NCBI RefSeq assembly: GCF_026341275.1 | Contig: NZ_JAIFZO010000002.1 | Location: 4,308,118 to 4,372,117 of the forward strand | Direction of reading: 5' to 3' | Source of the DNA: Streptomyces ortus | Lineage (GTDB): Bacteria; Actinomycetota; Actinomycetes; Streptomycetales; Streptomycetaceae | Length of the DNA: 64,000 nucleotides | Shown here: in pieces, positions 36,037 through 44,553 of the stretch | How positions within the stretch are numbered: the stretch's first letter is position 1 | How the letters are laid out: the number at the start of each line of letters is the position of its first letter | Position numbers and translations under genes: made by a program | Notes under the pieces: model-generated | What the model was told of the DNA's origin: nothing | The model's database searches: none | The model's input: only the letters and a program-made list of their open reading frames with translations

Positions 36037-36107
36037 GGTGGGGTGAGAGTTCCGAAAGAAGCTCCCCCGGTCGTACGTAGCAGTCCCCAGAGACGAGGAA
36101 TCAAGCC

Positions 36108-37076
36108 GTGACCGACGTCCGTAACGTGATCATCATCGGCTCCGGCCCTGCCGGCTACACGGCGGCGCTCTATACCGCGCGCGCGTCACTGAAGCCGCTG
36201 GTCTTCGAGGGCGCCGTCACCGCGGGTGGTGCCCTCATGAACACGACCGAGGTGGAGAACTTCCCCGGTTTCCAGGACGGCATCATGGGCCCCGAACTCA
36301 TGGACAACATGCGGGCACAGGCCGAGCGCTTCGGTGCGGAGCTGATTCCGGACGACATCGTCTCGGTCGACCTCAGCGGTGAGATCAAGACCGTCACGGA
36401 CACCGCGGGCACCGTCCACCGGGCGAGGGCCGTCATCGTGACCACCGGCTCGCAGCACCGCAAGCTGGGCCTGCCGAAGGAGGACGCCCTCTCCGGACGC
36501 GGCGTCTCCTGGTGCGCGACCTGTGACGGCTTCTTCTTCAAGGACCAGGACATCGCCGTGATCGGCGGCGGCGACACCGCGATGGAGGAGGCCACCTTCC
36601 TCTCCCGGTTCGCCAAGTCCGTGACCATCGTCCACCGGCGCGAGACGCTGCGCGCCTCCAAGGCGATGCAGGAGCGCGCCTTCGCCGACCCGAAGATCAA
36701 GTTCGTCTGGGACAGCGAGGTGGCCGAGATCCAGGGCGACCAGAAGCTTGCCGGCCTGAAGCTCCGCAACCTCAAGACCGGCGAGACGTCCGACCTGCCT
36801 GTCACCGGCCTGTTCATCGCGATCGGCCACGACCCGCGCACGGAACTCTTCAAGGGTCAGCTCAACCTGGACGGGGAGGGCTACCTGGAGGTCGAGGCGC
36901 CCTCCACCCGCACGAACCTGACGGGTGTCTTCGGTGCCGGCGACGTCGTCGACCACACCTACCGCCAGGCGATCACCGCGGCCGGCACCGGCTGCTCCGC
37001 AGCTCTCGACGCGGAGCGATTCCTCGCCGCCCTCGCGGACGGTGAGCCTGCGGAGCCCGAGAAGACCGCTGTCTGA
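36108..37076 (+). CDS. trxB: Thioredoxin reductase
   Basis: 322 residues from GTG 36108. The FAD-binding motif is IIIGSGPAGYTAAL; the redox motif SWCATCDG (Cys at about 136 and 139) and the NADPH motif VIGGGDTAMEEA are in the standard order. It ends with GAGDVVDHTYRQAITAAGTG, the C-terminal FAD contact. It uses NADPH to reduce thioredoxin in the cytoplasm. It is followed 42 bp later by trxA and preceded by a SigR-type promoter. Confidence 0.97.
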   Translation: MTDVRNVIIIGSGPAGYTAALYTARASLKPLVFEGAVTAGGALMNTTEVENFPGFQDGIMGPELMDNMRAQAERFGAELIPDDIVSVDLSGEIKTVTDTAGTVHRARAVIVTTGSQHRKLGLPKEDALSGRGVSWCATCDGFFFKDQDIAVIGGGDTAMEEATFLSRFAKSVTIVHRRETLRASKAMQERAFADPKIKFVWDSEVAEIQGDQKLAGLKLRNLKTGETSDLPVTGLFIAIGHDPRTELFKGQLNLDGEGYLEVEAPSTRTNLTGVFGAGDVVDHTYRQAITAAGTGCSAALDAERFLAALADGEPAEPEKTAV

Positions 37077-37118
37077 CCCCCATCCGCCCGACCGCACCAA
37101 CCAGTTAAGGAGCCCGCC

Positions 37119-37451
37119 GTGGCCGGCACCCTGAAGCACGTGACAGACGACTCTTTCGAGCAGGACGTACTGAAGAGCGACAAGCCCGTACTGGTCGACT
37201 TCTGGGCCGCCTGGTGCGGTCCGTGCCGCCAGATCGCGCCGTCCCTTGAGGCGATCGCCGCCGAGTACGGCGACAAGATCGAGATCGTCAAGCTCAACAT
37301 CGACGAGAACCCGGGTACGGCCGCCAAGTACGGCGTCATGTCGATCCCGACCCTGAACGTCTACCAGGGTGGCGAGGTCGCCAAGACCATCGTGGGTGCG
37401 AAGCCGAAGGCCGCGATCGTGCGGGACCTTGAGGACTTCATCGCCGAGTAA
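37119..37451 (+). CDS. trxA: Thioredoxin
   Basis: 110 residues from GTG 37119, AAGGAG upstream. The active site reads FWAAWCGPCRQIAPSLEAIA (Cys about 32 and 35) and the cis-Pro loop GVMSIPTLNVYQGGE. It is the reduced partner of the upstream reductase and is co-transcribed with it. A parS site and a terminator follow the stop codon. Confidence 0.97.
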   Translation: MAGTLKHVTDDSFEQDVLKSDKPVLVDFWAAWCGPCRQIAPSLEAIAAEYGDKIEIVKLNIDENPGTAAKYGVMSIPTLNVYQGGEVAKTIVGAKPKAAIVRDLEDFIAE

Positions 37452-37479
37452 TGCAGCAAGCCGTCGCTCGGGCGACGAT

Positions 37480-37493
37480 GTTTCACGTGAAAC
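37480..37493. promoter_or_regulatory. parS site after trxA
   Basis: Exact GTTTCACGTGAAAC, palindromic over 18 bp, lying 28 bp after the trxA stop and 3 bp before the terminator stem. Confidence 0.9.
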
Positions 37494-37495
37494 AT

Positions 37496-37527
37496 GGATG
37501 GGCCGACCCCTACGGGTCGGCCCATCC
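37496..37527. terminator. Bidirectional terminator between trxA and the GNAT gene
   Basis: A 14-bp perfect stem (GGATGGGCCGACCC and its complement) around the loop CTAC. Confidence 0.9.
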
Positions 37528-37549
37528 GCATGTTCAGCACAGTCAGCCC

Positions 37550-38167
37550 CTACAACGGGCGCAGGGCTGGTTCCTTCTGTACGGCTCCCAGCAACCGGTC
37601 GAGCGCCAGCTCCACGTCTTCCTTCCAGGAGAGCGTCGTCCGTAGCTCCAGACGCAGACGCGGGTAGGTCGGGTGCGGCCGGACCGTCTTGAAGCCCACA
37701 GCCAGCAGATGGTCTGCGGGCAGGACGCAGGCGGGCTCCTTCCACCGGGCGTCCCCGAAGGCCTCGATGGCCTTGAAGCCTCGCCGCAGCAGATCCTTGG
37801 CGACCGTCTGGACCATCACGCGCCCGAGTCCCTGTCCCTGGTACTCCGGCAGGATGAAGGCCGTCATCAATTGAATCGCGTCGGGCGAGACCGGGCTGGT
37901 GGGAAAAGCCGTTGAGCGCGGTACATAGGCAGGCGGGGCGTACATCACGAAGCCCACCGGTACGTCGTCCACGTAGACGACCCGGCCGCAGGATCCCCAC
38001 TCCAGCAGAACGGCGGAGATCCACGCCTCCTTCTCCAGATCCGGAGTGCCTGCCTTTACCGCGGCCTGGTCGCTGACTGGGTCCAACTCCCAGAAGACGC
38101 ACGCGCGACAGCGCTTGGGAAGGTCCTGAAGGTTGTCCAGCGTGAGCGGTACGAGCCGGCGCCCCAT
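37550..38167 (-). CDS. GNAT-family acetyltransferase next to parB
   Basis: 205 residues from ATG 38167. It begins with a short Cys-containing segment (LPKRCRACVFWELDP) typical of this actinobacterial subgroup. The acetyl-CoA site reads FILPEYQGQGLGRVMVQTV. The substrate is unknown. The gene is conserved between trx and par genes in Streptomyces (family knowledge). An alternative upstream start is contradicted by the frame of the overlapping leader gene. Confidence 0.85.
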   Translation of the reverse strand: MGRRLVPLTLDNLQDLPKRCRACVFWELDPVSDQAAVKAGTPDLEKEAWISAVLLEWGSCGRVVYVDDVPVGFVMYAPPAYVPRSTAFPTSPVSPDAIQLMTAFILPEYQGQGLGRVMVQTVAKDLLRRGFKAIEAFGDARWKEPACVLPADHLLAVGFKTVRPHPTYPRLRLELRTTLSWKEDVELALDRLLGAVQKEPALRPL

Positions 38168-38313
38168 GAAGGCAGTTCCTCGCTTCCCTCGCCCGCGGCA
38201 TCGCGAGCGGCCGTCAGAGCGCTCCGTTCCCTGAGCAGGCTGCCGACGAATCCGCCGACTGCGCCAAGCCCCAGACCCGCGCTCACCAGTCCTGTGCGGC
38301 TCACCGTTCGCAT
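38056..38313 (-). CDS. Possible short membrane-peptide gene overlapping the GNAT start
   Basis: An ATG at 38313 has a strong GGGGAGG upstream and opens an 85-residue frame whose first part is a clear hydrophobic helix (TGLVSAGLGLGAVGGFVGSLL). Codon third positions there are GC-rich. From 38167 on the frame overlaps the GNAT gene out of phase and looks like a shadow. It may be a real short membrane peptide, a coupled leader, or the remains of a longer gene. I do not recognise it. Confidence 0.35.
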   Translation of the reverse strand: MRTVSRTGLVSAGLGLGAVGGFVGSLLRERSALTAARDAAGEGSEELPSWGAGSYRSRWTTFRTFPSAVARASSGSWTQSATRPR

Positions 38314-38513
38314 GGCCTCCGCCTCCCCACAGAAGGTACTGCCAGGTGAATGCGCCATACCCGAACGCATCGTATCCACGATGCGATTCCCTCGATACCG
38401 ACAGAAAGCAAAGAGCGGGCCGTGTTCCGGTACACACCGGACACAGCCCGCTCCGCTGGCCGGCCGGTCACACCCGACCGGCCGATCAAGACTCAGAACT
38501 CACGACTCACGAC

Positions 38514-39617
38514 TCAAGAATCAGCATCCTCGGAGTCGTCGTCCAGGAGGCTCTTCTGCAGAACCGGTCCCTCGCCGGGAGCGAGCGAGCCGAGGATCCG
38601 CTCAAGGTCCTCCATCGAGGCGAACTCGACGGTGATCTTGCCCTTCTTCTGGCCGAGGTCGACCTTCACCCGGGTCTCGAAGCGGTCCGAGAGACGACCG
38701 GCGAGATCGCTCAACGCGGGAGAGACCAGAGCACCGGCTCGCGGCCCTTTGGAGCGCGGCGCCGACTGCGGCCGTGAACCCATGAGGGTGACGATCTCTT
38801 CGACGGCCCGCACCGAAAGCCCCTCGGCCACGATCCGATGAGCCAGTCGATCCTGTTCCTCCGAGTCCGCGACGGAGAGCAGAGCCCGGGCGTGTCCGGC
38901 GGAAAGAACTCCGGCGGCCACGCGGCGCTGCACCGACGGCGAGAGCTTCAGCAGACGCAGTGTGTTGGAGACCTGAGGACGTGACCGCCCGATGCGGTCG
39001 GCCAGCTGGTCGTGCGTGCAGTTGAAGTCCTGGAGCAGCTGGTCGTAGGCGGCAGCCTCTTCCAGCGGGTTCAGCTGCGCCCGGTGCAGGTTCTCCAGCA
39101 GAGCGTCCAGGAGGAGCTTCTCGTCGTCCGTCGCGCGCACGATCGCGGGAATGGCCTCAAGTCCCGCCTCCCGGCAGGCCCTCCAGCGCCGCTCGCCCAT
39201 GATGAGCTCGTAGCGCGTCGGTCCAGCCTGTCGTACGACGACCGGCTGGAGAAGCCCGACCTCCTTGATGGAGGTGACGAGTTCGGCGAGAGCGTCGTCG
39301 TCGAACACCTCGCGGGGCTGACGCGGGTTCGGCGTGATGAAGTCGAGGGGGAGCTCGGCGAAGTACGCACCCACAGGTGCCGCCGGAGCCTCTCCGAATA
39401 CGCTCGTCGACGGCTCTTCCGGCTCGTGTGAAACCTGGGCCGGCGGGAGTGCGGCGACCTTGGCCGCCGCCACTCCCCGCTCCGCGGTGAGTACCGGTAC
39501 GGCTCCCGGCGAGGTGGACGCTCCGCCCATCGCCGGCGGTACTGCCTTCTCCCCTGTCGGGGCAGCCGGGATCAGTGCGCCGAGACCACGGCCCAACCCC
39601 CTCCGTCGCTCGCTCAC
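38514..39617 (-). CDS. parB: Chromosome partitioning protein ParB
   Basis: 367 residues from GTG 39617. ParB motifs are in order: the CTPase domain (LDFITPNPRQPREVFDDDAL, then GERRWRACREAGLEAIPAIV), the central helix-turn-helix (THDQLADRIGRSRPQVSNTL) and the C-terminal dimer domain. It binds parS, spreads along DNA as a CTP-gated clamp, and loads SMC. It overlaps parA by 4 bp. Ten exact copies of its site are in this window. Confidence 0.97.
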   Translation of the reverse strand: MSERRRGLGRGLGALIPAAPTGEKAVPPAMGGASTSPGAVPVLTAERGVAAAKVAALPPAQVSHEPEEPSTSVFGEAPAAPVGAYFAELPLDFITPNPRQPREVFDDDALAELVTSIKEVGLLQPVVVRQAGPTRYELIMGERRWRACREAGLEAIPAIVRATDDEKLLLDALLENLHRAQLNPLEEAAAYDQLLQDFNCTHDQLADRIGRSRPQVSNTLRLLKLSPSVQRRVAAGVLSAGHARALLSVADSEEQDRLAHRIVAEGLSVRAVEEIVTLMGSRPQSAPRSKGPRAGALVSPALSDLAGRLSDRFETRVKVDLGQKKGKITVEFASMEDLERILGSLAPGEGPVLQKSLLDDDSEDADS

Positions 39618-40687
39618 TGGATCCCCTCCACCATGCTCTGTTCATTGTGTGCGCCCATGTGGGCGTGTTGCGCGTCGTAGGCGACGCCGGCTCCGCGCAG
39701 AGCGATCTCGCGCGCCGCCTCAAGATAGGAGAGAGCGCCACTCGACCCCGGGTCGTAGGTCAGCACCGTCTGCCCATAGCTGGGGGCTTCGGAGATGCGG
39801 ACAGACCGCGGAATGCTCGTGCGCAGTACCTCTTCGCCGAAGTGGCTGCGCACCTCGTCGGCGACCTGGGATGCGAGACGCGTCCTGCCGTCGTACATGG
39901 TGAGCAGGATCGTCGACACATGCAGGTTGGGGTTGAGGTGTCCCCGTACCAGGTCGACGTTGCGCAGCAGCTGGCCCAGGCCCTCCAGTGCGTAGTACTC
40001 GCACTGGATCGGGATGAGGACCTCGGCGCCCGCGACGAGCGCATTGACCGTCAGCAGTCCCAGGGAGGGCGGGCAGTCGATGAGGATGTAGTCGAGCGGC
40101 TGCTCGTACGCCAGGATCGCCCGCTCCAGCCGACTCTCACGTGCCACCAGGGACACGAGCTCGATCTCCGCACCGGCGAGATCGATCGTGGCGGGTGCGC
40201 AGAAGAGGCCTTCGACATCCGGGACCGGCTGAACAACCTCGGAGAGTGGCCTGCTGTCGATCAGCACGTCGTAGATGGACGGAACTTCGGCGTGATGGTC
40301 GATACCCAGCGCGGTGGACGCATTGCCCTGAGGATCCAGATCGATCACCAGGACCCGGCCGCCGTGCAGCGCGAGAGAGGCAGCAAGGTTGACCGTGGTC
40401 GTGGTCTTTCCGACCCCGCCCTTCTGGTTGGCGACCACCATGACGCGGGTCTGCTCGGGCCGTGGCAGGCCCTCGCCGGCTCGACCTAGAGCCTCCACAG
40501 CAAGTTGGGCAGCACGACCGATGGGAGTGTCGTCCATCGGGGGCGGTGTTTCACGTGAAACATCGTCCCCGATCGACTCGGTTCGGGGACCGGGGACCGG
40601 ATCGGTCATCGGTCCCGCGATGTTGGCGTCGGACCGCAAGGATTCACTCTCCTCGACTTCAGGCTCGCAATGAACAGAGCCTCCCAT
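39614..40687 (-). CDS. parA: Chromosome partitioning ATPase ParA
   Basis: 357 residues if ATG 40687 is used; the frame is open to GTG 40906 and also has ATG 40609, and none has a strong ribosome binding site, so the start is uncertain. The deviant Walker A is VANQKGGVGKTTTTVNLAAS (about residue 88); VIDLDPQGNAST and ILIDCPPSLGLL follow. The N-terminal ~75 residues are acidic and disordered. A parS site lies in the coding sequence at 40548-40561 and encodes VSRET. It drives ParB-origin complexes to the hyphal tip and spores. Confidence 0.93.
   Translation of the reverse strand: MGGSVHCEPEVEESESLRSDANIAGPMTDPVPGPRTESIGDDVSRETPPPMDDTPIGRAAQLAVEALGRAGEGLPRPEQTRVMVVANQKGGVGKTTTTVNLAASLALHGGRVLVIDLDPQGNASTALGIDHHAEVPSIYDVLIDSRPLSEVVQPVPDVEGLFCAPATIDLAGAEIELVSLVARESRLERAILAYEQPLDYILIDCPPSLGLLTVNALVAGAEVLIPIQCEYYALEGLGQLLRNVDLVRGHLNPNLHVSTILLTMYDGRTRLASQVADEVRSHFGEEVLRTSIPRSVRISEAPSYGQTVLTYDPGSSGALSYLEAAREIALRGAGVAYDAQHAHMGAHNEQSMVEGIQ
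40548..40561. promoter_or_regulatory. parS site inside parA
   Basis: Exact GTTTCACGTGAAAC in the part encoding the disordered N-terminus of ParA (frame gives Val-Ser-Arg-Glu-Thr). Confidence 0.9.
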
Positions 40688-40890
40688 GCCATCGGGGTCG
40701 TGAACCAGCGAGGCCCGTGCTTCTGTGGAGAAATCCACCTCTGTGGACAACTCCACACCCTCTTCGGGGGACGCCCTTCGGGCAGGAGAGGCTCTTTTCC
40801 CGAAGGATCCCAAGGATCCCAGCGGGTTCCGGTCGCGGGGTTCGGCTGCGGCACGACCGCGACCGATGATGCCGTGCAGCAATGAGCGAC

Positions 40891-40904
40891 GTTTCACGTG
40901 AAAC
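40891..40904. promoter_or_regulatory. parS site upstream of parA
   Basis: Exact GTTTCACGTGAAAC. It overlaps the upstream GTG (40906) of the extended parA frame and lies in the presumed parAB promoter region, so ParB could repress its own operon. Confidence 0.9.
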
Positions 40905-41030
40905 ACGATGCACAGCGGCTGGGGTCGCCATCGCGCGACACTCCGGCATGCATAGGTTTGGCAGCTTGTGTGGAGTACGTCTCGTCGTCAGGACGGATCA
41001 GTCAACCTGTCTCCGCCCCGACGACGTAGC

Positions 41031-41093
41031 CGCGCGGTCCGATGTACTCGACGCGCGGTCCGATGTACTCAACGCGTGATCCGACGTACTCGC
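41031..41093. repeat. Three tandem copies of a 21-bp unit
   Basis: Units start at 41031, 41052 and 41073. The first two differ at one base (ending CTCGA or CTCAA after CGCGCGGTCCGATGTA); the third has drifted (CGCGTGATCCGACGTACTCGC). The array ends 11 bp before the rsmG stop codon. Confidence 0.85.
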
Positions 41094-41103
41094 CGGATGG
41101 CGA

Positions 41104-41820
41104 TCAGCGGCGCCTGCGGGTCCTCCCCGTCCGCGCTGCCTTGGCCCGTTTGGCCGCGAACCGTACACCTCCGGGGCTCTCTCCGACCTCTACGCGCACC
41201 ACTGTGGCCAGGGGATCCACCACGCCTTCGCCGACGTGCAGCACCGAGGTGTCCACCGCTCCGAGCTTGCTCAGGGCGGCTCCGGCGCTCTTGACCTCTT
41301 CCTCCGCGGTGTCGCCCTTGAGAAGCAGCATCTCTCCGTACGGGCGCAGGAGCGGGACTCCCCAAGCCGCGAGGCGGTCCAGAGGAGCCACCGCCCGGGC
41401 CGTCACCACATGCACGGGAGGCAGCTTGCCGAGGACCTCCTCGGCGCGCCCTCGGACAACGGTGACATGGTCGAGCCCGAGCAGCTCGACGACCTCGTTG
41501 AGGAAGTTCGTGCGCCGCAGCAGCGGCTCCAGCAGCGTGATCTTGAGGTCCGTGCGCACCAGGGCCAACGGGATGCCGGGCAGACCGGCCCCGGACCCGA
41601 CGTCGCACACGGTCACGCCCTCCGGAACCACTTCCGAGAGCACGGCGCAGTTCAGCAGATGCCGCTCCCACAGACGAGGTACTTCGCGGGGACCGATCAG
41701 ACCGCGCTGAACTCCCACATCGGCCAGCAACTCCGCGAAACGAACCGCGTCCGCGAAGCGATCACCGAATACCGCCCGAGCCTGCTCGGGCGCAGGGGGG
41801 AGCTCCGCTGCCTCCGTCAC
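41104..41820 (-). CDS. rsmG: 16S rRNA (guanine-527-N7) methyltransferase RsmG
   Basis: 238 residues from GTG 41820, with GGAAGGACGG upstream. The SAM-binding motif reads VCDVGSGAGLPGIPLALVR, then LLEPLLRRTNFLNEVVELL. The C-terminal ~30 residues are a basic tail (AAKRAKAARTGRTRRRR). It methylates G527 of 16S rRNA; loss gives low-level streptomycin resistance in this genus (established). It is in the conserved jag-rsmG-parA-parB order. Confidence 0.95.
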   Translation of the reverse strand: MTEAAELPPAPEQARAVFGDRFADAVRFAELLADVGVQRGLIGPREVPRLWERHLLNCAVLSEVVPEGVTVCDVGSGAGLPGIPLALVRTDLKITLLEPLLRRTNFLNEVVELLGLDHVTVVRGRAEEVLGKLPPVHVVTARAVAPLDRLAAWGVPLLRPYGEMLLLKGDTAEEEVKSAGAALSKLGAVDTSVLHVGEGVVDPLATVVRVEVGESPGGVRFAAKRAKAARTGRTRRRR

Positions 41821-41959
41821 GGGGAACCGTCCTTCCGTACCGCTTGAGCGCATGGCGCGCTGACTACCAGGACTATCAGGAACTATCGAGAAACACCGGG
41901 CTGACAAAATTCGGCCCCGCCTGCGAACACAGACGGGGCCGGACGTACGACGTGCTGGA

Positions 41960-42472
41960 TCAGGCGGGGAGCACGACGACGAAGCGCTGCGGCTCCTCAC
42001 CCTCGGACTCGCTGCGCAGACCGGCGGCCTTGACGGCGTCGTGCACGACCTTGCGCTCGAAGGGCGTCATCGGATTCATCTTCACCGGCTCGCCGGAGCT
42101 CCTGACCTCGGCCGCGGTCTTCGCGCCCAGTTCGGAGAGCTCCTCACGCTTCTTGGCGCGGTAGCCCGCAATGTCCAGCATCAGCCGGCTGCGGTCGCCG
42201 GTCTCCCGGTGCACGGCCAGGCGGGTGAGCTCCTGGAGTGCTTCCAGCACCTCGCCGTCGCGGCCGACCAGCTTCTGCAGGTCGCGGCTGTGGGAATCGC
42301 TGATGATCGAGACAGCCGCACGATCGGCCTCGACGTCCATGTCGATGTCGCCGTCGAGGTCGGCGATGTCGAGCAGACCCTCAAGGTAGTCGGCCGCGAT
42401 CTCGCCCTCCTGCTCCAGGCGAGTCAGGGTGTCGCCACCCTCAGGGGCAGCGGCGGTGGTGCCTTCCGTCAC
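41960..42472 (-). CDS. jag: Jag/KhpB-like RNA-binding protein (KH and R3H domains)
   Basis: 170 residues from GTG 42472. The KH domain (about 35-105) includes ISDSHSRDLQKLVGRDGEVL and ALQELTRLAVHRETGDRSRL; the R3H domain at the end has MTPFERKVVHDAVKAAGLRS. An N-terminal Jag_N domain is absent, as usual in actinobacteria. It lies 20 bp downstream of yidC and probably binds small RNAs or mRNA with KhpA. Its stop is followed by a 139-bp gap before rsmG. Confidence 0.93.
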   Translation of the reverse strand: MTEGTTAAAPEGGDTLTRLEQEGEIAADYLEGLLDIADLDGDIDMDVEADRAAVSIISDSHSRDLQKLVGRDGEVLEALQELTRLAVHRETGDRSRLMLDIAGYRAKKREELSELGAKTAAEVRSSGEPVKMNPMTPFERKVVHDAVKAAGLRSESEGEEPQRFVVVLPA

Positions 42473-42491
42473 GGGATGGACTCCTTCTTAC

Positions 42492-43796
42492 TTACTTCTT
42501 GGACGGGGACTTGGGCCGCTGCGGACCCTTGCGCTGTCCGGACTGGGCCTTGCTGCGGGTGCCACCGGACGCGGGCTTGGCACCGGACGCGGGCTTGCCA
42601 CCCGCGGGCTTGGGAGCGGGCTTGGCGTCCTGCGGTTCGTCGGACTTGCTGAGGGAGGTCTTCGGCTCGGGCTCGCCCGCGGCCTTGGCACCGCCCTGGA
42701 CCGTGCCCGACTGGCGCTGGGACTTGCTCTGCCGCTTGGGCTGCTGGCGCTTGGGCGCCCCGCCTGTCGCCGGGGTGCCGTCCTCGTTCTCGACCAGGGT
42801 CGAGGCCTCGCTCTTCACCACACTGCCGTCGGCCTGGGCCGCCAGGCCCGCCTTGGTCAGACCGTTGATGAACTTGCGCTCGAACTCGTTGCGGTCACGG
42901 CCCTTGGCGACGATGGCCTTGACGATGGCCTTCTCGCCGCGGCCACGGGTCTTGCCGTGCTGCGTGACGTGCTTGTGCAGGCGCTCCAGGTAAGAGGCCT
43001 GCGCCTTGGAACCCGGCGTCGGGTTGTTGCGGATGACGTACATCTGCTGGCCCATGGTCCACACGTTGGTGGTCAGCCAGTAGACGAGAACACCGACGGG
43101 GAAGTTGATGCCGAAGACGGCGAACATGACCGGGAAGACGTACATCAGCATCTTCTGCTGCTGCATGAACGGCGTCTTGACCGTGGTGTCGACGTTCTTC
43201 GTCATCAGCTGACGCTGCGTGTAGAACTGCGAGAACGACATCAGGACGATCATGATCGCCGTGACGACGCGCACATCGGTGATCGAGGAGCCCAGCGCTT
43301 CGACCTTGGCGCTGCCGTCCGTGAACTTCGCGGCCAGCGGAGCGCCGAAGATGTGCGCCTTCTGCGCGCTCTCCAGCAGCCTGTCGTTGATCACGCCGAT
43401 GGTGTCGTTCGACGCGATGCCGTTGAGCACGTGGTACAGGGCGAAGAAGAACGGCGACTGCGCCAGGATGGGAAGGCACGAGGAGAGCGGGTTGGTACCC
43501 GTCTCCTTGTACAGCTTCATCATCTCTTCGGACTGGCGCTGCTTGTCGTTCTTGTAGCGCTCCTGGATCTTCTTCATCTCGGGCTGCAGCGTCTGCATCG
43601 CCCGGGTGGCCTTGATCTGCTTCACGAAGAGCGGGATCAGGCAGATACGGATCAGGATCACCAGGGACACGATGGACAAGCCCCAGGCCCAGCCCGTGTC
43701 GGGGCCGAAGATGGCGCCGTACACGGAGTGGAACTGGACGATGACCCAGGAAACGGGTGTCGTGATGAAGCTGAAAATACTGGCAATCGTGTCCAC
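42492..43796 (-). CDS. yidC: Membrane protein insertase YidC (Oxa1 family)
   Basis: 434 residues. The N-terminal helix starts at once (SIFSFITTPVSWVIVQFHSVYG), with the first hydrophilic groove Arg in IRICLIPLFVKQIKATRAM. Three more helices follow, including QFYTQRQLMTKN and VFPVMFAVFGINFPVGVLVY. The C-terminal ~130 residues are a basic, Lys/Gln/Gly-rich tail that probably contacts ribosomes. It inserts membrane proteins with or without Sec. It begins 4 bp after yidD. Confidence 0.95.
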   Translation of the reverse strand: MDTIASIFSFITTPVSWVIVQFHSVYGAIFGPDTGWAWGLSIVSLVILIRICLIPLFVKQIKATRAMQTLQPEMKKIQERYKNDKQRQSEEMMKLYKETGTNPLSSCLPILAQSPFFFALYHVLNGIASNDTIGVINDRLLESAQKAHIFGAPLAAKFTDGSAKVEALGSSITDVRVVTAIMIVLMSFSQFYTQRQLMTKNVDTTVKTPFMQQQKMLMYVFPVMFAVFGINFPVGVLVYWLTTNVWTMGQQMYVIRNNPTPGSKAQASYLERLHKHVTQHGKTRGRGEKAIVKAIVAKGRDRNEFERKFINGLTKAGLAAQADGSVVKSEASTLVENEDGTPATGGAPKRQQPKRQSKSQRQSGTVQGGAKAAGEPEPKTSLSKSDEPQDAKPAPKPAGGKPASGAKPASGGTRSKAQSGQRKGPQRPKSPSKK

Positions 43797-43799
43797 TAA

Positions 43800-44165
43800 T
43801 CAGGCTCCTTGAGCATGGGACGAGGTCTCGGCGGCCGGGCTTGAGGAGTGGTTGGACATACCGTGCCCCTCGGTGGCCGGTTCGGCGGCGGAGTTCCCGC
43901 CCTTGCGTGCGCGCCAGGCGTTGCGCGGCACCTCGTGCCACCGCGGACGCTTGCGCGGCGGAACATGGTCCACGCCGCCCGGCGACCACGGATTGCACCG
44001 CAGGATGCGCCAGGCGGTGAGTGCCGTTCCCTTGATCGCACCGTGCCGGTCGATGGCTTGGTACCCGTAGTGGGAGCACGACGGGTAGTACTTGCACACC
44101 GGCCCGAGCAACGGGCTGATGATCCACTGGTACATCTTGATGAGAGCCAGCAGCGGGTACTTCAT
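43800..44165 (-). CDS. yidD: Membrane protein insertion efficiency factor YidD
   Basis: 121 residues from ATG 44165, overlapping rnpA by 4 bp. The conserved core is intact: YQWIISPLLGPVCKYYPSCSHYG (in parts ISPLLGPVCKYYPSCSHYG), AIDRHGAIKGTALTAWRILR and CNPWSPGGVDHVP. The C-terminal ~35 residues are variable. It assists YidC. Confidence 0.95.
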   Translation of the reverse strand: MKYPLLALIKMYQWIISPLLGPVCKYYPSCSHYGYQAIDRHGAIKGTALTAWRILRCNPWSPGGVDHVPPRKRPRWHEVPRNAWRARKGGNSAAEPATEGHGMSNHSSSPAAETSSHAQGA

Positions 44166-44533
44166 CGCGCGCCCCCTCCCAGTAGCCGCTCCAGAGCGGC
44201 GTCCAGGTCTCGGGCCAGCTGTGCATGGTCGGCGTCGCCCGCACCGGGCAGCGCTCGTACGACTACCAGGCTACCGGGGGTCAGCCGAGCCACTCGCGTA
44301 CGCATGAGATGGCGAAGACGACGCTTCACCTTGTTGCGTACGACGGCTCCGCCCACGGCTTTGCTGACAACGAAACCCGCACGCGTCGGGGGAGTGTTCT
44401 CCCCAGGCACGTGCGGGTCCGTTGCACCGCTACGAAGGTGGACGACGAGGAGCGGGCGTCCGGCCCGGCGTCCTCGGCGTACCGCGGTCGCGAAGTCCTC
44501 GTGCCGCCTCAGCCGATGCTCGGTAGGCAGCAC
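44162..44533 (-). CDS. rnpA: Ribonuclease P protein component
   Basis: 123 residues from GTG 44533. Family motifs: LPTEHRLRRHEDFATAVRRG, FVVSKAVGGAVVRNKVKRRL (the RNR box) and VVVRALPGAG. With the RNase P RNA, encoded elsewhere, it removes tRNA 5' leaders. It lies 20 bp downstream of rpmH. Confidence 0.95.
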   Translation of the reverse strand: MLPTEHRLRRHEDFATAVRRGRRAGRPLLVVHLRSGATDPHVPGENTPPTRAGFVVSKAVGGAVVRNKVKRRLRHLMRTRVARLTPGSLVVVRALPGAGDADHAQLARDLDAALERLLGGGAR

Positions 44534-44553
44534 GTCATGACCTGTTTAGGTAA

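Larger units (their letters stand above)
40688..41103. other. Region between parA and rsmG (416 bp)
   Basis: It holds the possible N-terminal extension of ParA (to GTG 40906), a parS site (40891-40904) and a 21-bp tandem repeat (41031-41093). parAB promoters should lie here, but I could not assign -10/-35 boxes. No other gene is supported. Confidence 0.5.

Noticed and set aside
42429..43799. Open frame antisense to yidC
   Set aside because: yidC is well supported by length and motifs; the antisense frame has Arg/Val/Leu-rich shadow composition.
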